This document shows, piece after piece, positions 28,616-38,155 of a stretch of 64,000 nt of DNA. The first letter of the stretch is position 1. Every line of letters starts with the position of its first letter. Origin of the DNA: Aureococcus anophagefferens (Eukaryota > Sar > Pelagophyceae > Pelagomonadales > Pelagomonadaceae); assembly GCF_000186865.1 (NCBI RefSeq), contig NW_008705572.1:852870-916869 (forward strand). Reading direction: 5' to 3'. The position numbers and the translations under genes are program-made. The notes under the pieces were generated by a model. It saw nothing but the letters and a program-made list of their open reading frames with translations, searched no databases and was not told the origin of the DNA.

Positions 28616-31600
28616 TTAGTGCGTCTTGCGGATGAGATGCGTCGACCGCCCGGGGACCCCCGGGACGACGTCGAGGACCTTCTTCGACTTGCTCGCGGAC
28701 CGCGGCCGGTCCGGCAGCTTCACGGGCAGCATGTGCGTCTGCCGCGCCTTCGTCCCCGGGACGACCTCGATGTGGCCGCCCTTGCTGCGGTCGCTCGCGG
28801 ACCGCGGCCGGTCGCCCGCGGCGGCGAGCGGCGCCGTCGGCGACCCCCGGTCCGTCGCGGACCGCGGCCGCGCGGCGCCGAAGAGCGACGCCTTGATGTT
28901 GTCGAGGATGGACCCCTTGCGCGTGCTCGCGGGCTTCTCGTAGGCCTCGGGCGTGAGCTCCGGCAGCACGGCGTGGCGGAGCTCCTCGAAGTCGACGACG
29001 TTGTCCATCTTCGTGTCGATGGACCTACGGAAAGGCGCGCGCGTCTCGCGGGCGCGCGCGCGCGCGCGCATCGCGAGGGGCGGGGCGACGCCGCCCCGCG
29101 CCGGAAGAGGAAGTCGAAGGTCGCGTAGGTCATGTGGATGTTGAGGTTCCGCGTGAGCATGCGGAGCTCGTGGTAGTTGAGGCGGCCCTTGCCGTCGAGG
29201 TCGAAGTTGTTGAAGCAGACGAAGAGCTTGCCCTCCTTGTCGCTGGACGAGCCGATCTTCTCGAGCATGCGGCTCCGGAAGCTGTTGATGGCCTCGTCGC
29301 GGATGGCCTCGTAGGCCTGCTCGTCCGTGGACTCCTGGATGTGGCCGATGATGTCGAGGTCGATGTTGACGACGGCGTGGACGAGCGCGGCGGACTTGAC
29401 GATGGCCGTGAGGCAGCCCGTCCAGAGCACGGGGGGCACGAAGACGAGGGCGACCCAGGCCGCGCCGAGGCGCGCGGCGATGCGCCCGAAGGACATGAGG
29501 AGCAGGGCCCAGTAGAGGCAGGAGAAGAGCAGGAGCACGTCGAGCACGTTCATGTACGACTCCGAACCACCGAAAGGATACACGTACTCGAGCTCGGGCC
29601 GGTCCATCTTCCGCGCCATCATGGCCCAGGCGCTCTTCTGGAAGGGGTTCAGCGTCGACGACCGGCGCCGCTTGTTCGTCACGTCGCCCGCGAGCGTGCC
29701 CATCATCGACGCGAACTCGAACGCGCTGTTCGTCAACGACGCGCGGCGGCCGCCCTCGCTGGACCGCCGCGAGCTCGCGGAGCCGCGGCGCTGGCGCCCC
29801 GACGGGCGCCGCGGCGGCGGCGGCGCGTCGGCGCCCGTCTTCGACTCGCCGACGAGCTGCGCCTCCAGCGCGTCGAGGTCCGCGTCGCCGGATTTCGGCG
29901 ACGGCGGCAGGCGGCGCCGCGTGGCGACGTGGGCGCCCGCGCGCGCCTCGCGCACCTTGTCGAGCTCCTCCTTGTCCGGCGCCGACGTGCGCCGCTTCTG
30001 CGTCTCCACGGTGAAGTTCTCCCACGCGGAGTTCGTCCGCTTCATGAGGTCCGTCGGCCGCCGCGGCAGCGTGCGGCCGCTCATGCCCACGCTCGACATC
30101 TGGGGCAGCAGCGGCGGCATGGCCGCGACGCCCTCGGGGTGCACGCGGCTAGGGGTCGCGACGGAGCCCGCGGGGCTCGCGCACCGCGCCGCGTCGAGCG
30201 CCTTGCCGTCGCCGTGCTCCGCCGCGGGCGGCGCGCCGCCGAGCCCCGCGTCCCGCTTCGACTCCATGCGCCGCATGCCCGGCCGCTGGCGCGGCGCGGG
30301 CGACGACGACGGCGTGACCTCGCGCTTCGACTCCTGGCGGCCTAAACCCCGGCGGGGCCCGCGCGGCGTCGCCGTCGCGGATAGGTTCGAGTTCTGGCGC
30401 TCCATGCCGCCGCCGGGCCGCCGCGGCGTCGGCGGCGACGGCGCCACGGGTTTCGCAACCGGCTCCGGCGCCTTGGTCTCCTCCGCGCCCTCGTCCTCCT
30501 CGCCCTCGGCGAACGCTTCGCCTAAAGCGGACTCGGACGGCGGCGCGAGGCCGGCCTTGAGGCTCCCCAACAGGCTCGGCCGCGACTTGTCGCTCGACGA
30601 GTCGAGCTCGCCGGGCCGCGCCGTGCCCATGCGCACGAGGCTCGACCGCCGCCGCTTCACGGCCGCGTCCTTGACGGACGGCGGCGCGCGCCGCGGCGGC
30701 GACGCGGCCGGGGGCGCCGCGGCCTTGGGCGGCGCGTCCTCGTCCTCGTCCTCGTCGCCCTCGGCGAAGTCGCAGGCGCCCAGCGCGTCGCCCATGATCG
30801 ACGGCGTCGGCTCCGCGCGCGTCGCGCCCTGCTGCGCGGGCCGCGACTTGTCGGACGCGTCGAGCTCGCCCGGCCGCGCGGTGCCCATGCGCACGAGGCT
30901 CCCGCGGCGCCGCGGCGGCGCCTTGGACGGCGCGGGCACGAAGGCGTTGTCCGGCCGCGCGGACCGCAGGGGCTGGATCTCCGCGAGCGCGGCCGGCGGC
31001 GCGTCCTCGTCGGCCTCGCTCGTGCTCGAGTCGTCCTCCTCCTGGAACGTGCCCAGGGACGGCGCCGCGGACACGCTTTTGGGCGCCTCGTCGAGCTCGC
31101 CGACCTGGCCCGTGCCCGACCGGGCGAGCGTGCCGGGCTGCGACTCGCCGCCGTCGTCGTCCTCGTCCTCGTCGTCCTCGGCGAACGCCGCGAGCGACAG
31201 CGACCCGGACGACTTCTGCGGCGCCGCGTCGAGCTCGCCGACCTGGCCCGTGCCCGACCGCGCGAGCGTGCCGGGCTGCGACTCCTCGTCCTCGTCGCCC
31301 TCCTCGGCGAGGGCCAGGCCGCCGAGGGGCGCCGCGCGCGGCGTCTTCGCGATCGACCGCCGGAGCTCCTGGGGCCGGCCCGTCGCCGTGCGCACGAGCG
31401 ACGGCCGCTCGACCTCCGACGTCTCCTTGAGCGAGTTGAGCTCCGCCGTCACGAGGGACCGGTCCAGGCCCTCGGACGCCTTGGGCGCGACGTAGGTCTC
31501 GCCGGACGCGATCATGCCCAGCGTCCGCGCGGAGCCCCGCGCGACGACGGTCGCGCCCGCGGACGCGCGCGCGGCCTTGCCGCCGCCCGTCGCCGCCTTG

Positions 31601-32964
31601 AGCTCGTTGGGGTGGGCCGTCGACATGCGCACGAGCTGGGACGGCCGCCGCTTCGCCACGGGCTTGGCGACGAAGACGTCCTCGCCGTCGTCGTCGTCGT
31701 CGCTGTCGCTGTCGCTCGCCGCGGCCGCGGGCGGCCGCTCCGCCGTCGCCTCCAGACTCCGGCCCGCGACCTTGGGCGTCGCGCCCATGGACGCCGGCGC
31801 GACGGCGACGGTGTCGCCGGACGCGGGCCGCGGCGGCTCCTTGGGCCGCTTCTCGATGACCTCGCCGTCCTCGATCTCGATGGCGCTCACCTCGTCGTTC
31901 GTCGGCCCGCGGGCCGCGGCCATCTCGCCGAGAGCGTCGTCGACGGCGTGCGACGCCGGGTCCGCGGACCGCGCCTCGTCGACGACTTTTTTCTGCGACG
32001 CGAGGAGCCGCGTCCGCCGCTGCGTGTCCTGCGTCTCGAGCTCGTCGGAGCCCAGGAGCTTGAGGAACTCCGCGTCGGAGACGATGCCCGCCTCGACGAG
32101 GAGCCGCTCCGTCATCTTGCCCGTGCAGTACACGACGAAGACGTTGAGGGCGAGGAGGAGCAGGCCGAAGAGCACGAAGCCCGCGGCCGCGAACTTCTCC
32201 GGGTCGTCGCTCCGCGCGTCGCCGAAGACGGCGCCGTAGAGGGGCCCGAAGACGTAGGACCCGAGCCAGGTCAGCCCCAGCAGCGCCCCGACCTGGAGCC
32301 AGGCGCCCGGCCCCACGTCCATCATGGACAGCACGTGGTCGTCGAGGCACTCGTTGAGGTAGCTCGCGAAGTCGAAGGCGAAACCCACGTCGTAGCGCAG
32401 GAGGAAGAAGCCGCGCAGGATGTTGAACTGGGCGCAGTCCCGCGTGAAGAGCACGGGCACGTAGAGGCTCATCCTCCAGCCCACACTGCCGATCTTGCCG
32501 AACGTCGCGCGCCGGAGCCGGTCGCTGAGCTGGTTCGGCGAGAACGTCGACGCCGCGTGGTAGCGGCGCTTCGTGGACGACGTCAGATACATCAACGCCA
32601 TGCACTGCAAAACGAAGACCAGCGCCAGCGACGTGATGACCAGGTTCACGTACTCGAAGACGCGCCGCGTGTCGCCGGAGATGCGCGCGCCCGTCCCCGA
32701 CGTGAGCACCGCGGTGCCCAGAGAAATCACCCCGACGATCATGAGCTCCTTGTAGACCTTGTCGAGGGCCAGGCGGTACATGGACCCGGACAGGGCGCCC
32801 TCGACGGTCTTGAGGAACGAGTCGAAGAGGATGATGAACCCGATGAACGCCATGAACGCCGTCGCGACGCGCTCCGCCGGCAGCTCGAAGGCGACGCGGA
32901 AGAGGTCGCCCATGGCGTAGGCGTCGTCGTCGCCGCCGCCGTCGTAGGCCGTGGCGTTCGCCAT
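28616..32964 (-). CDS. MLO-like multi-pass membrane protein with repetitive loop and C-terminal EF-hands
   Basis: The protein is about 1427 residues from exon 1 (32964-29090) and exon 2 (29024-28616); the 65-bp GT-AG intron is phase 2. The N-terminal 300 residues resemble MLO proteins: V-Y-K-E-L-M-I-V-G-V-I-S-L, then F-D-F-A-S-Y-L-N-E-C-L-D-D followed by a membrane segment, like the plant F-x-F-x-x-Y-x-x-x-x-L-E-D-D. Residues about 300-1100 form a huge low-complexity loop with six copies of an L-V-R-M-G-T-A-R-P-G-E-L-D-type motif, alternating with acidic blocks. More membrane segments follow (about 1140-1220). An EF-hand D-L-D-G-K-G-R-L-N-Y-H-E comes next, and a second one (D-T-K-M-D-N-V-V-D-F-E-E) spans the splice junction. 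The tail repeats R-P-R-S-A-S/T. Plant MLOs are calcium-linked membrane proteins. The MLO assignment is by eye. Confidence 0.65.
30600..31640 (-). repeat. Six degenerate protein-coding repeats in the MLO-like gene
   Basis: The 13-residue motif L-[VA]-R-x-[GSA]-T-[AG]-x-x-x-E-L-[DKR] is encoded at about 31640-31601, 31398-31363, 31266-31230, 31127-31091, 30898-30860 and 30639-30600. Each copy is followed within 20-40 residues by an acidic A-F-A-E-G-x-E-D-E-type block. The spacing is irregular. Confidence 0.8.
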
Positions 32965-33348
32965 GGCGCGCGCGCCGTCGCCGGACGGGCCGGCGCGCCG
33001 CGCGGCGGGGCGGTCCGGGCCCGCCGGGCGGCGTCAAGGGCGGGCACCGGCAGCCCCCAGGTGAGCCACGCCTCCCGGCGCGCCGGCGACGCCGGACGGG
33101 TCCGCGGCCCACGCGGGCCTCTCGCCCAGCCGGCTCCGCTTCCGACGGAGAGAGGGGCGCCTCGTAAAACCACTTCTCTTGGTTAGGGCTGCCCACCGAG
33201 CGTGTCTGCACCACACTTTCGGCCGCGGCAACTTGATGGTGCATTGATGCTGAAGTGAGCGATTCAGGGTGTCCTCTGCTGGCGGCTGTGTGTGTCGCTG
33301 TAGTCGTCCGTCGCGCGAGGGAGCCGAGCTCACACGCACCGACACACC
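32965..33348. promoter_or_regulatory. Divergent intergenic region, nothing specific recognised
   Basis: This 384-bp gap lies between the MLO-like start and the start of the unknown gene at 33349. GC falls clearly in its second half (33170-33300). It must carry both promoters; no RNA gene or known element was recognised. Confidence 0.4.
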
Positions 33349-34107
33349 ATGGCCAAAGGCGGCGCCGCAACTGGAAAAAAACGCGAGCGCTTCCTTGTCC
33401 ATAAAGCGGAGAAAAAGGTGCGCCAATCCAAGAAGATAGAGAACGTGCAGGCGCACAAGGCCGCCGCGGGCGCCGAGGCCGCCGAGGCCGCAGCGCCCCC
33501 GGCCGCCGCGCCCGCGGCGGACCTCGAGTTCGCGCGCTGCCGCCCGTTCCTCGAGGCCGCGCCGCTCGCGACGCTCCGCTTCTTCGCCGAGGCTCCGGCG
33601 ACGCAAACGCGGCCGCCGCCGGCCGGCGAGGCCGCGGCGGCCGCGGACGATGACGACGCCGCCGCCACCGCGTCGGCGGCGCGCCGGGAGCGGCGCGAGC
33701 TCATGTCCCAGCTCAAGAAGCGCGTGCCGCGGAGCGGCGCGGCGCCGCGGCGCGTCGCCGACTGGGTCCTGTCGTCGGGCGACGCCTGGGCGCCCGCCGA
33801 GGACCCGGACCGCGCGCTCGCCTACACGTGGGCCGTCGCCGGCGGCCGCGGCGCCTGCGCCCTCGCGCTCCCGGACCGCGAGGCCGCCTGGGCCGACGGC
33901 GCGTCCGAGGCCGTCACGGCCGTCGAGCGCGCGGCGACGAGCGCGGGGCCCGCGCTCCGGCTCCGCACGGACGAGGGCTCGACGCTGGACCTCGTCCTCG
34001 AGACCGACGTCCACGGCGCCATCCGCGTGCGCGGCACCGCGCGGCGCGCGGGCGACGACCGCGCCGCGCCCGTCGTCTCCGCGCCCCTCGACGGCTCCTG
34101 CGGCTAG
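33349..34107 (+). CDS. Hypothetical protein with basic N-terminus
   Basis: 252 residues, single exon, with an ATG in a good context (CACACC before it). The N-terminal 40 residues are Lys-rich and helical (K-K-R-E-R-F-L-V-H-K-A-E-K-K-V-R-Q-S-K-K), resembling a nuclear or nucleolar targeting segment. An Ala/Pro/Asp-rich linker follows, then a compact Ala/Arg/Asp-rich region of about 130 residues (A-D-W-V-L-S-S-G-D-A-W, L-A-Y-T-W-A-V-A-G-G-R-G-A). I do not recognise a domain. Codon use is like the neighbours and the frame is clean, so I believe it is coding. Confidence 0.55.
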   Translation: MAKGGAATGKKRERFLVHKAEKKVRQSKKIENVQAHKAAAGAEAAEAAAPPAAAPAADLEFARCRPFLEAAPLATLRFFAEAPATQTRPPPAGEAAAAADDDDAAATASAARRERRELMSQLKKRVPRSGAAPRRVADWVLSSGDAWAPAEDPDRALAYTWAVAGGRGACALALPDREAAWADGASEAVTAVERAATSAGPALRLRTDEGSTLDLVLETDVHGAIRVRGTARRAGDDRAAPVVSAPLDGSCG

Positions 34108-34386
34108 GTAAGACGGCACCCCTCCCGGTGCTCCCCCCAAAAGAGACAAGCCGACACTCGAGCATCGTAAAACTTCGAGGGGCGCGCCGCGTCTTCGTGC
34201 GGCGCGCGCGCGGGGCGTTCGCCGGCGCGTTGTTGCCGGGTCCGCGGTTCCCCCGCGCGGGGTGGAGGTGTGGGCTCGCTTGTGCGGCCGCGGCAGCGCA
34301 TTCGGCGAATACACGCCGTCGCCCGGTCGGGCTTCGCGGAGGGGTCGCCCCCCCCGTGCGCGCTGCAAAGGGGGCGGCGGCGCCGC

Positions 34387-34998
34387 CTAGCCCTGGGGCT
34401 TGGGCTCGACGCCGCCCGTGTTCGCCTGCTCCTTCTGGATGGGGAGGAAGAGCTTGAACTCCGGGGGCAGCTCCTCCTCGGAGTAGAGGCGGTCGCTGAA
34501 GTAGATGCGGCGGATGCGGCAGTTGGCGTGGATCTGCACGCGGAGCGTCTCGATGTAGTTCGTGCCGTACGCGCGGCGCGTGAAGTCGCTCAGGTTGAAC
34601 TGGATCTGGTTCCAGCCCTCGTCGAGGCGCATGGGCATGGTGCAGATGAAGGGCTTGACGCGCGTCGTCGACTGGTAGTTGGACGCGCGGAAGCGGCGGC
34701 GCACGTTCTTGTCGTCGAGGACCTGCACCTCGAACGTGAAGTACTTCTTCAGGTTCTTGATGATCATGACGAGGAAGGGCAGCTTGATGCCCAGCGTGCG
34801 CTTCGCGTCGGCGGGGCACGTGATGTAGTTCGTGCTCACGTTCGTCCCCATGATCTCGAGCACCGACGACTGGATGTCCTGGTCCGTGATTCTCTTGATG
34901 TGTCCATTGCGCACCTTCTTGTCCCAGATCTGGAGCGGCTTCGACCCGATGGAGTAGAGCACGCTCAGGAAGCCGCTCTGGAACGTGTTGCGGAACAT
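34387..34998 (-). CDS. CFAP20: Cilia- and flagella-associated protein 20 (CFAP20/BUG22)
   Basis: About 203 residues starting at the Met of [16 protein letters not shown]. The near-invariant family sequence continues with [10 protein letters not shown] and [16 protein letters not shown], then [12 protein letters not shown] and [12 protein letters not shown]. It ends near [25 protein letters not shown]. It is an inner-junction protein of doublet microtubules needed for ciliary motility, so the organism should have a motile flagellated stage. Upstream in-frame residues to 35139 are Arg/Ala-rich and were excluded because the family starts at M-F. Confidence 0.95.
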   Translation of the reverse strand: MFRNTFQSGFLSVLYSIGSKPLQIWDKKVRNGHIKRITDQDIQSSVLEIMGTNVSTNYITCPADAKRTLGIKLPFLVMIIKNLKKYFTFEVQVLDDKNVRRRFRASNYQSTTRVKPFICTMPMRLDEGWNQIQFNLSDFTRRAYGTNYIETLRVQIHANCRIRRIYFSDRLYSEEELPPEFKLFLPIQKEQANTGGVEPKPQG

Positions 34999-35354
34999 GG
35001 CGTCGAACCGCGCGACGCCAACGCTCGGGACCGGTACCTGCGGCGCGCGCGATTCGCCGCGCGGGCGGCGCGCGCGATCGGGGCGCCGGGCCGCGCTTCG
35101 TCGAGTAGGCGCTGTCGGTCGCTCAGCCGCTGCGCTCACGGGCGGTTGTGGGTTGTGGAGGATTAGCGACGATATAATTTGCTACTGCAGCGATGTTTCC
35201 GTTTCCCTCGCGAGGTCGTCCGGCACATGCACATGCGTGTGGCCCGTTGAAGTTAACGTTGAAGGCGGACGCGCGCGTCGTCGACGCGGTGGCGATCGAC
35301 GCGTCGTGCGGCGTTTCGTGTCGGCGACGAAAGAGCCGCCATAGCACCGAGTCC
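34999..35354. other. Intergenic, 5' flank of CFAP20
   Basis: This stretch, between the CFAP20 start and the TIR element, should hold the CFAP20 promoter. I see no gene in it. GC drops around 35160-35250. Confidence 0.5.
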
Positions 35355-35362
35355 CGCGGCAC
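35355..35362. repeat. Left target-site duplication CGCGGCAC
   Basis: An 8-bp sequence directly outside the left inverted repeat, identical to the one directly outside the right inverted repeat. Confidence 0.92.
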
Positions 35363-36435
35363 TTGAGGGGGGTCGGTGGCGCCCTCGGCGCCCTCGGCGC
35401 CCTCGGGACGAGGGCGCCGCCCCCTCGTCCGACGCCCTCGGACCCTCGGACGGAGGATCGGCGCCCTCGGACGAGGACTCGGCCGTCGGACGAGCGCGCG
35501 GCCGTCGGACGAGCGCACGTCCATCGGACGAGGGCGGCGAACCGTTGGTGACCCCCGGCCCGGGGCGCTGGATGTCCGGGGCTGCGTGATGTGTTTATGA
35601 CAGGCTTTGCACCCGCGCCGCTCAGCGAATACGCGGAGATGCGCAACGATCTCTGTGGCTGCATGGGCCGCATCCTGACGGACGACGCGCCGGTGAAAAC
35701 GGGACGTCCAGGCGATGGCGTCGGGGAACAGGCGGGCGGTTCTCAGAGGCTCGAATGGGGCGCGCTCGACGCCTCCCAACCCATCGACTCGTTTCGAATC
35801 ACTGCAGCATCGGGAATCGTTCGTCGTCACCCAGGCGTCGTCTCGGTACAAGGGCTGGGTCGTGAGACTCGAAATCGTCGAGTTCGTCCGGTCGGGGCTC
35901 GGGCGCCGCGGCGGTCCGACGGAGACTCCGTGATGATCCACGGGAGAGATCGTCCCTGGCCGCCCCCGGGCCACGCTCCATCATCGACTGGGGCGACTGC
36001 GCGGCCTAGGACCGACAGGACCTCGTGCCCGCGCCGACGTGTAGGCAGCCCACGGCGCCGCGAGGGGAAAGCGCCGCACGGCCGCCGCTCTTGGCTGCGC
36101 CCCGTCTCGGGGACCGTCGCGACCGTGGGCGTCAATGCCGGCACCCACGGCGCGCCCAGGGACGCCCAAGGGCTGCGCCTTTGGGCTGCCGCGCCCCCTC
36201 ATAACCTTCCAACGACGGATGGCCAGAGATTTGCAGTCACGGTTCGAGCGCGCCGGGCGTGCCTGGCCAATCAGCGGCCGTCGGCGCCCTCGGCGCCCTC
36301 GGCCATTTCGGACCCTCGGACGCTCGGCTCCCTCGGACGAGGGGAAAATCCCTCAGCCGAGGGCGTCGGACGAGGGGGCGGCGCCCTCGTCCCGAGGGCG
36401 CCGAGGGCGCCGAGGGCGCCACCGACCCCCCTCAA
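35363..36435. mobile_element. 1073-bp non-autonomous TIR DNA transposon (large MITE-like element)
   Basis: Perfect 79-bp terminal inverted repeats at 35363-35441 and 36357-36435 (outer end TTGAGGGGGGTCGGTGGCGC) bound a 915-bp interior. The element is flanked by identical 8-bp direct repeats CGCGGCAC at 35355-35362 and 36436-36443, the footprint of a single insertion. The arms contain three tandem GGCGCCCTC units. Subterminal copies of TCGGACGAG occur inside the left end, a pattern often seen as transposase-binding sites. The interior has no credible transposase; its long frames are chance. The 8-bp duplication fits hAT, P or related superfamilies, but the terminal sequence does not identify one. 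Perfect arms and perfect target duplications imply recent movement and an autonomous partner elsewhere. Confidence 0.92.
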
Positions 36436-36443
36436 CGCGGCAC
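36436..36443. repeat. Right target-site duplication CGCGGCAC
   Basis: The second copy of the 8-bp duplication, directly outside the right inverted repeat. Confidence 0.92.
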
Positions 36444-36522
36444 CGCCGGCCGCTCCTCTAGACCGCTATACCGACTCGTGCGAGTATCGCGACGCACCCC
36501 CGCGCGAACAACCCCCCGGCTC

Positions 36523-37061
36523 TTACCGGCGCTCCTCGACGAGGGCGCTCGCGAGCTGGGGCCTGAGCGCGAGGATCGCGGCGACGTCGGCCTGCTCGGA
36601 CGCGACGATGGTCGCGGCGAAGGGCGGCGCGGAGATGATGACGAGGCAGCACTTGTCGAACATGGACACGAGGGTCTCGAGCTTGCCGATGCGCATCTTG
36701 TTCGCCTGGGACACGACGGTGGCGACGAGCGGCGCCGGCAGCGCGACGTCCGACCCGTCGTCCGACTCGCTGCCGAGGCCCGCGTAGGTGCGCAGCGTCA
36801 CGCCGCCCGACGACGTGACCAGGAGCCTGCGCGGGGAGACGGCGCGCGTCGCGATGCGGCGCGATGCGGCGCGCGTTAGTGCGGCGCGCGGCGCGATGCG
36901 GCGCGCGTTAGTGCGGCGCGCGGCGCGATGCGGCGCGCGTTAGTGCGGCGCGCGCGTGCGCGATGTGATGCGCCGCCATAGCACGCTTTCAGCGTCTCGT
37001 TTTGGATGGACCGCCAATAAGTCTCGAGCTTCACGGCGTCGAACTCCGGGTCGGCGGCCAT
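36523..37061 (-). CDS. Roadblock/LC7-fold protein (LAMTOR/MglB-like), two exons
   Basis: About 126 residues from exon 1 (37061-36985) and exon 2 (36826-36523); the 158-bp GT-AG intron is phase 2. Exon 1 gives an N-terminal helix (F-D-A-V-K-L-E-T-Y-W-R-S-I-Q). Exon 2 gives L-L-V-T-S-S-G-G-V-T-L-R, the central helix P-L-V-A-T-V-V-S-Q-A-N-K-M, and strands G-K-L-E-T-L-V-S-M-F-D-K-C-C-L-V-I-I-S-A-P-P. A last helix after A-T-I-V-A-S-E-Q-A-D-V completes the roadblock pattern. Such proteins dimerise and act as platforms or regulators for small GTPases (Ragulator, dynein light chain, MglB). The gene is divergent from a small-GTPase-like gene with only 93 bp between starts. The exact subfamily is not decided. 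Confidence 0.6.
36861..36955. repeat. 32-bp tandem repeat, three copies, inside intron
   Basis: Three copies of a 32-bp unit containing GCGCGCGTTAGTGCGGCGCG lie wholly within the intron of the roadblock gene. The TTAGT marker recurs at 36876, 36908 and 36940. Confidence 0.85.
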
Positions 37062-37154
37062 CGCGTTGAGCAGCGCAGATCGAGTGTTTTTGCCGGAGGG
37101 CAACACTCGCTTTTGTTGAACCACAAATCCCGTGGCCCACGGGCAGCTCCGCCC

Positions 37155-38022
37155 ATGTTCGTGTGCTTCCCCGGCGAGGAGGAGGAGCCCGTGCCGCGGA
37201 CGCGGGCGCGGTCGGACACGGCGTCGGCGACGAACGGCCGCGTGCTGCGCATCCTCATCGTCGGGCCCGACGACGAGAAGCAGCAGGTGCTCGACGACAT
37301 GCGGTCCATGTACGGCCGCATGGGCGCGAAGCACGCCGTGTCCGTGGGGACGACGATCACGGCCGTGGAGAACTTCCACTCGCCGCGCTTCGCGCGCGAC
37401 CCGCGCGCGCGCGCGCGGTCCGCGACGCGGACGGGCGCCGGCGGCGAGGGCGGCGACAAGGGCAAGAAGCAGATGGTCATCTTCAACATGGTCCCGTCGC
37501 GGGACCTCGACGCGCCGCGCATCTCCTCCGACTTCGAGGCCTACATCCCCATGTCCAGCGGCGCCGTCGTGCTCGTCGACGGCACGGGCAACTGGGCCGA
37601 CAAGGCCGTCGCCTGGAGCAAGCGCATCGCGGACGTCAAGCGCGCGCGCCGCGTCCCGGAACCGGACGCGCGCACATGTTTGTCGTCGTAGGTCCATGCC
37701 CATCGTCCTGCTCATCAACAAGGTCGGCGTCGTGCCGCTGCCCGCGGGCGTCGACCGGACGTACGACGGCGTCATGGACCACCTCAAAGCGGACGTCGAC
37801 CGCTTCACGGCCGCGAGCGAGATCCCCGTCGTCGGCTGCTTCCTCCGCGCCCGCGGCAACCTCGACCTCGACTCGACCATCGACTGCGTCTCCGAGCTCA
37901 TGGACGGCATCGAGCGGAGTCGGAAGCGGCCGACGCTCGCGCCCGAGTACGGCCTCACGGAGGACATCGACGGCTGCGGCTTCCTCGCGCCGGGCGCGGA
38001 CGTCGGCTGCTTCGGCGCGTGA
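37155..38022 (+). CDS. Small-GTPase-like protein lacking a canonical P-loop
   Basis: Exon 1 from the ATG at 37155 gives R-V-L-R-I-L-I-V-G-P-D-D-E-K-Q-Q-V-L, a Ras-like first strand in which the GxxxxGK[ST] P-loop is absent. Next come Q-M-V-I-F-N-M-V and A-V-V-L-V-D-G-T-G-N-W-A-D-K (strands 3 and 4). Exon 2 (from 37692) continues with P-I-V-L-L-I-N-K-V-G, where the usual N-K-x-D is N-K-V-G, and ends at 38022. The junction requires a phase-2 intron. The obvious GT at 37653 is phase 0 and breaks the frame; a GC donor at 37646 with the TAG at 37689-37691 restores it. The protein is probably a nucleotide-independent or atypical GTPase relative. Its divergent partner is a roadblock protein. Confidence 0.55.
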
Positions 38023-38155
38023 GCTAGCTGTGCGTTAACGGCGGGCGGAGGCCTGCTCGACTGCTATGATGTACTGCAAGCTGACGGCATCGTTGCCCTG
38101 CGAGGCGCTCTCCGAGGCGTCTGGTAGCGAGCGCAAACCCATCTCGAGCGGCGCG

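Noticed and set aside
35591..36787. A 398-codon frame running through the TIR element into the roadblock gene
   Set aside because: It crosses the right inverted repeat and target duplication and lies antisense to the roadblock exon. No transposase motif is present.
37653..37691. A canonical GT donor for the GTPase-like gene intron
   Set aside because: The GT at 37653 is phase 0 while the acceptor exon needs phase 2, so using it would scramble P-I-V-L-L-I-N-K.
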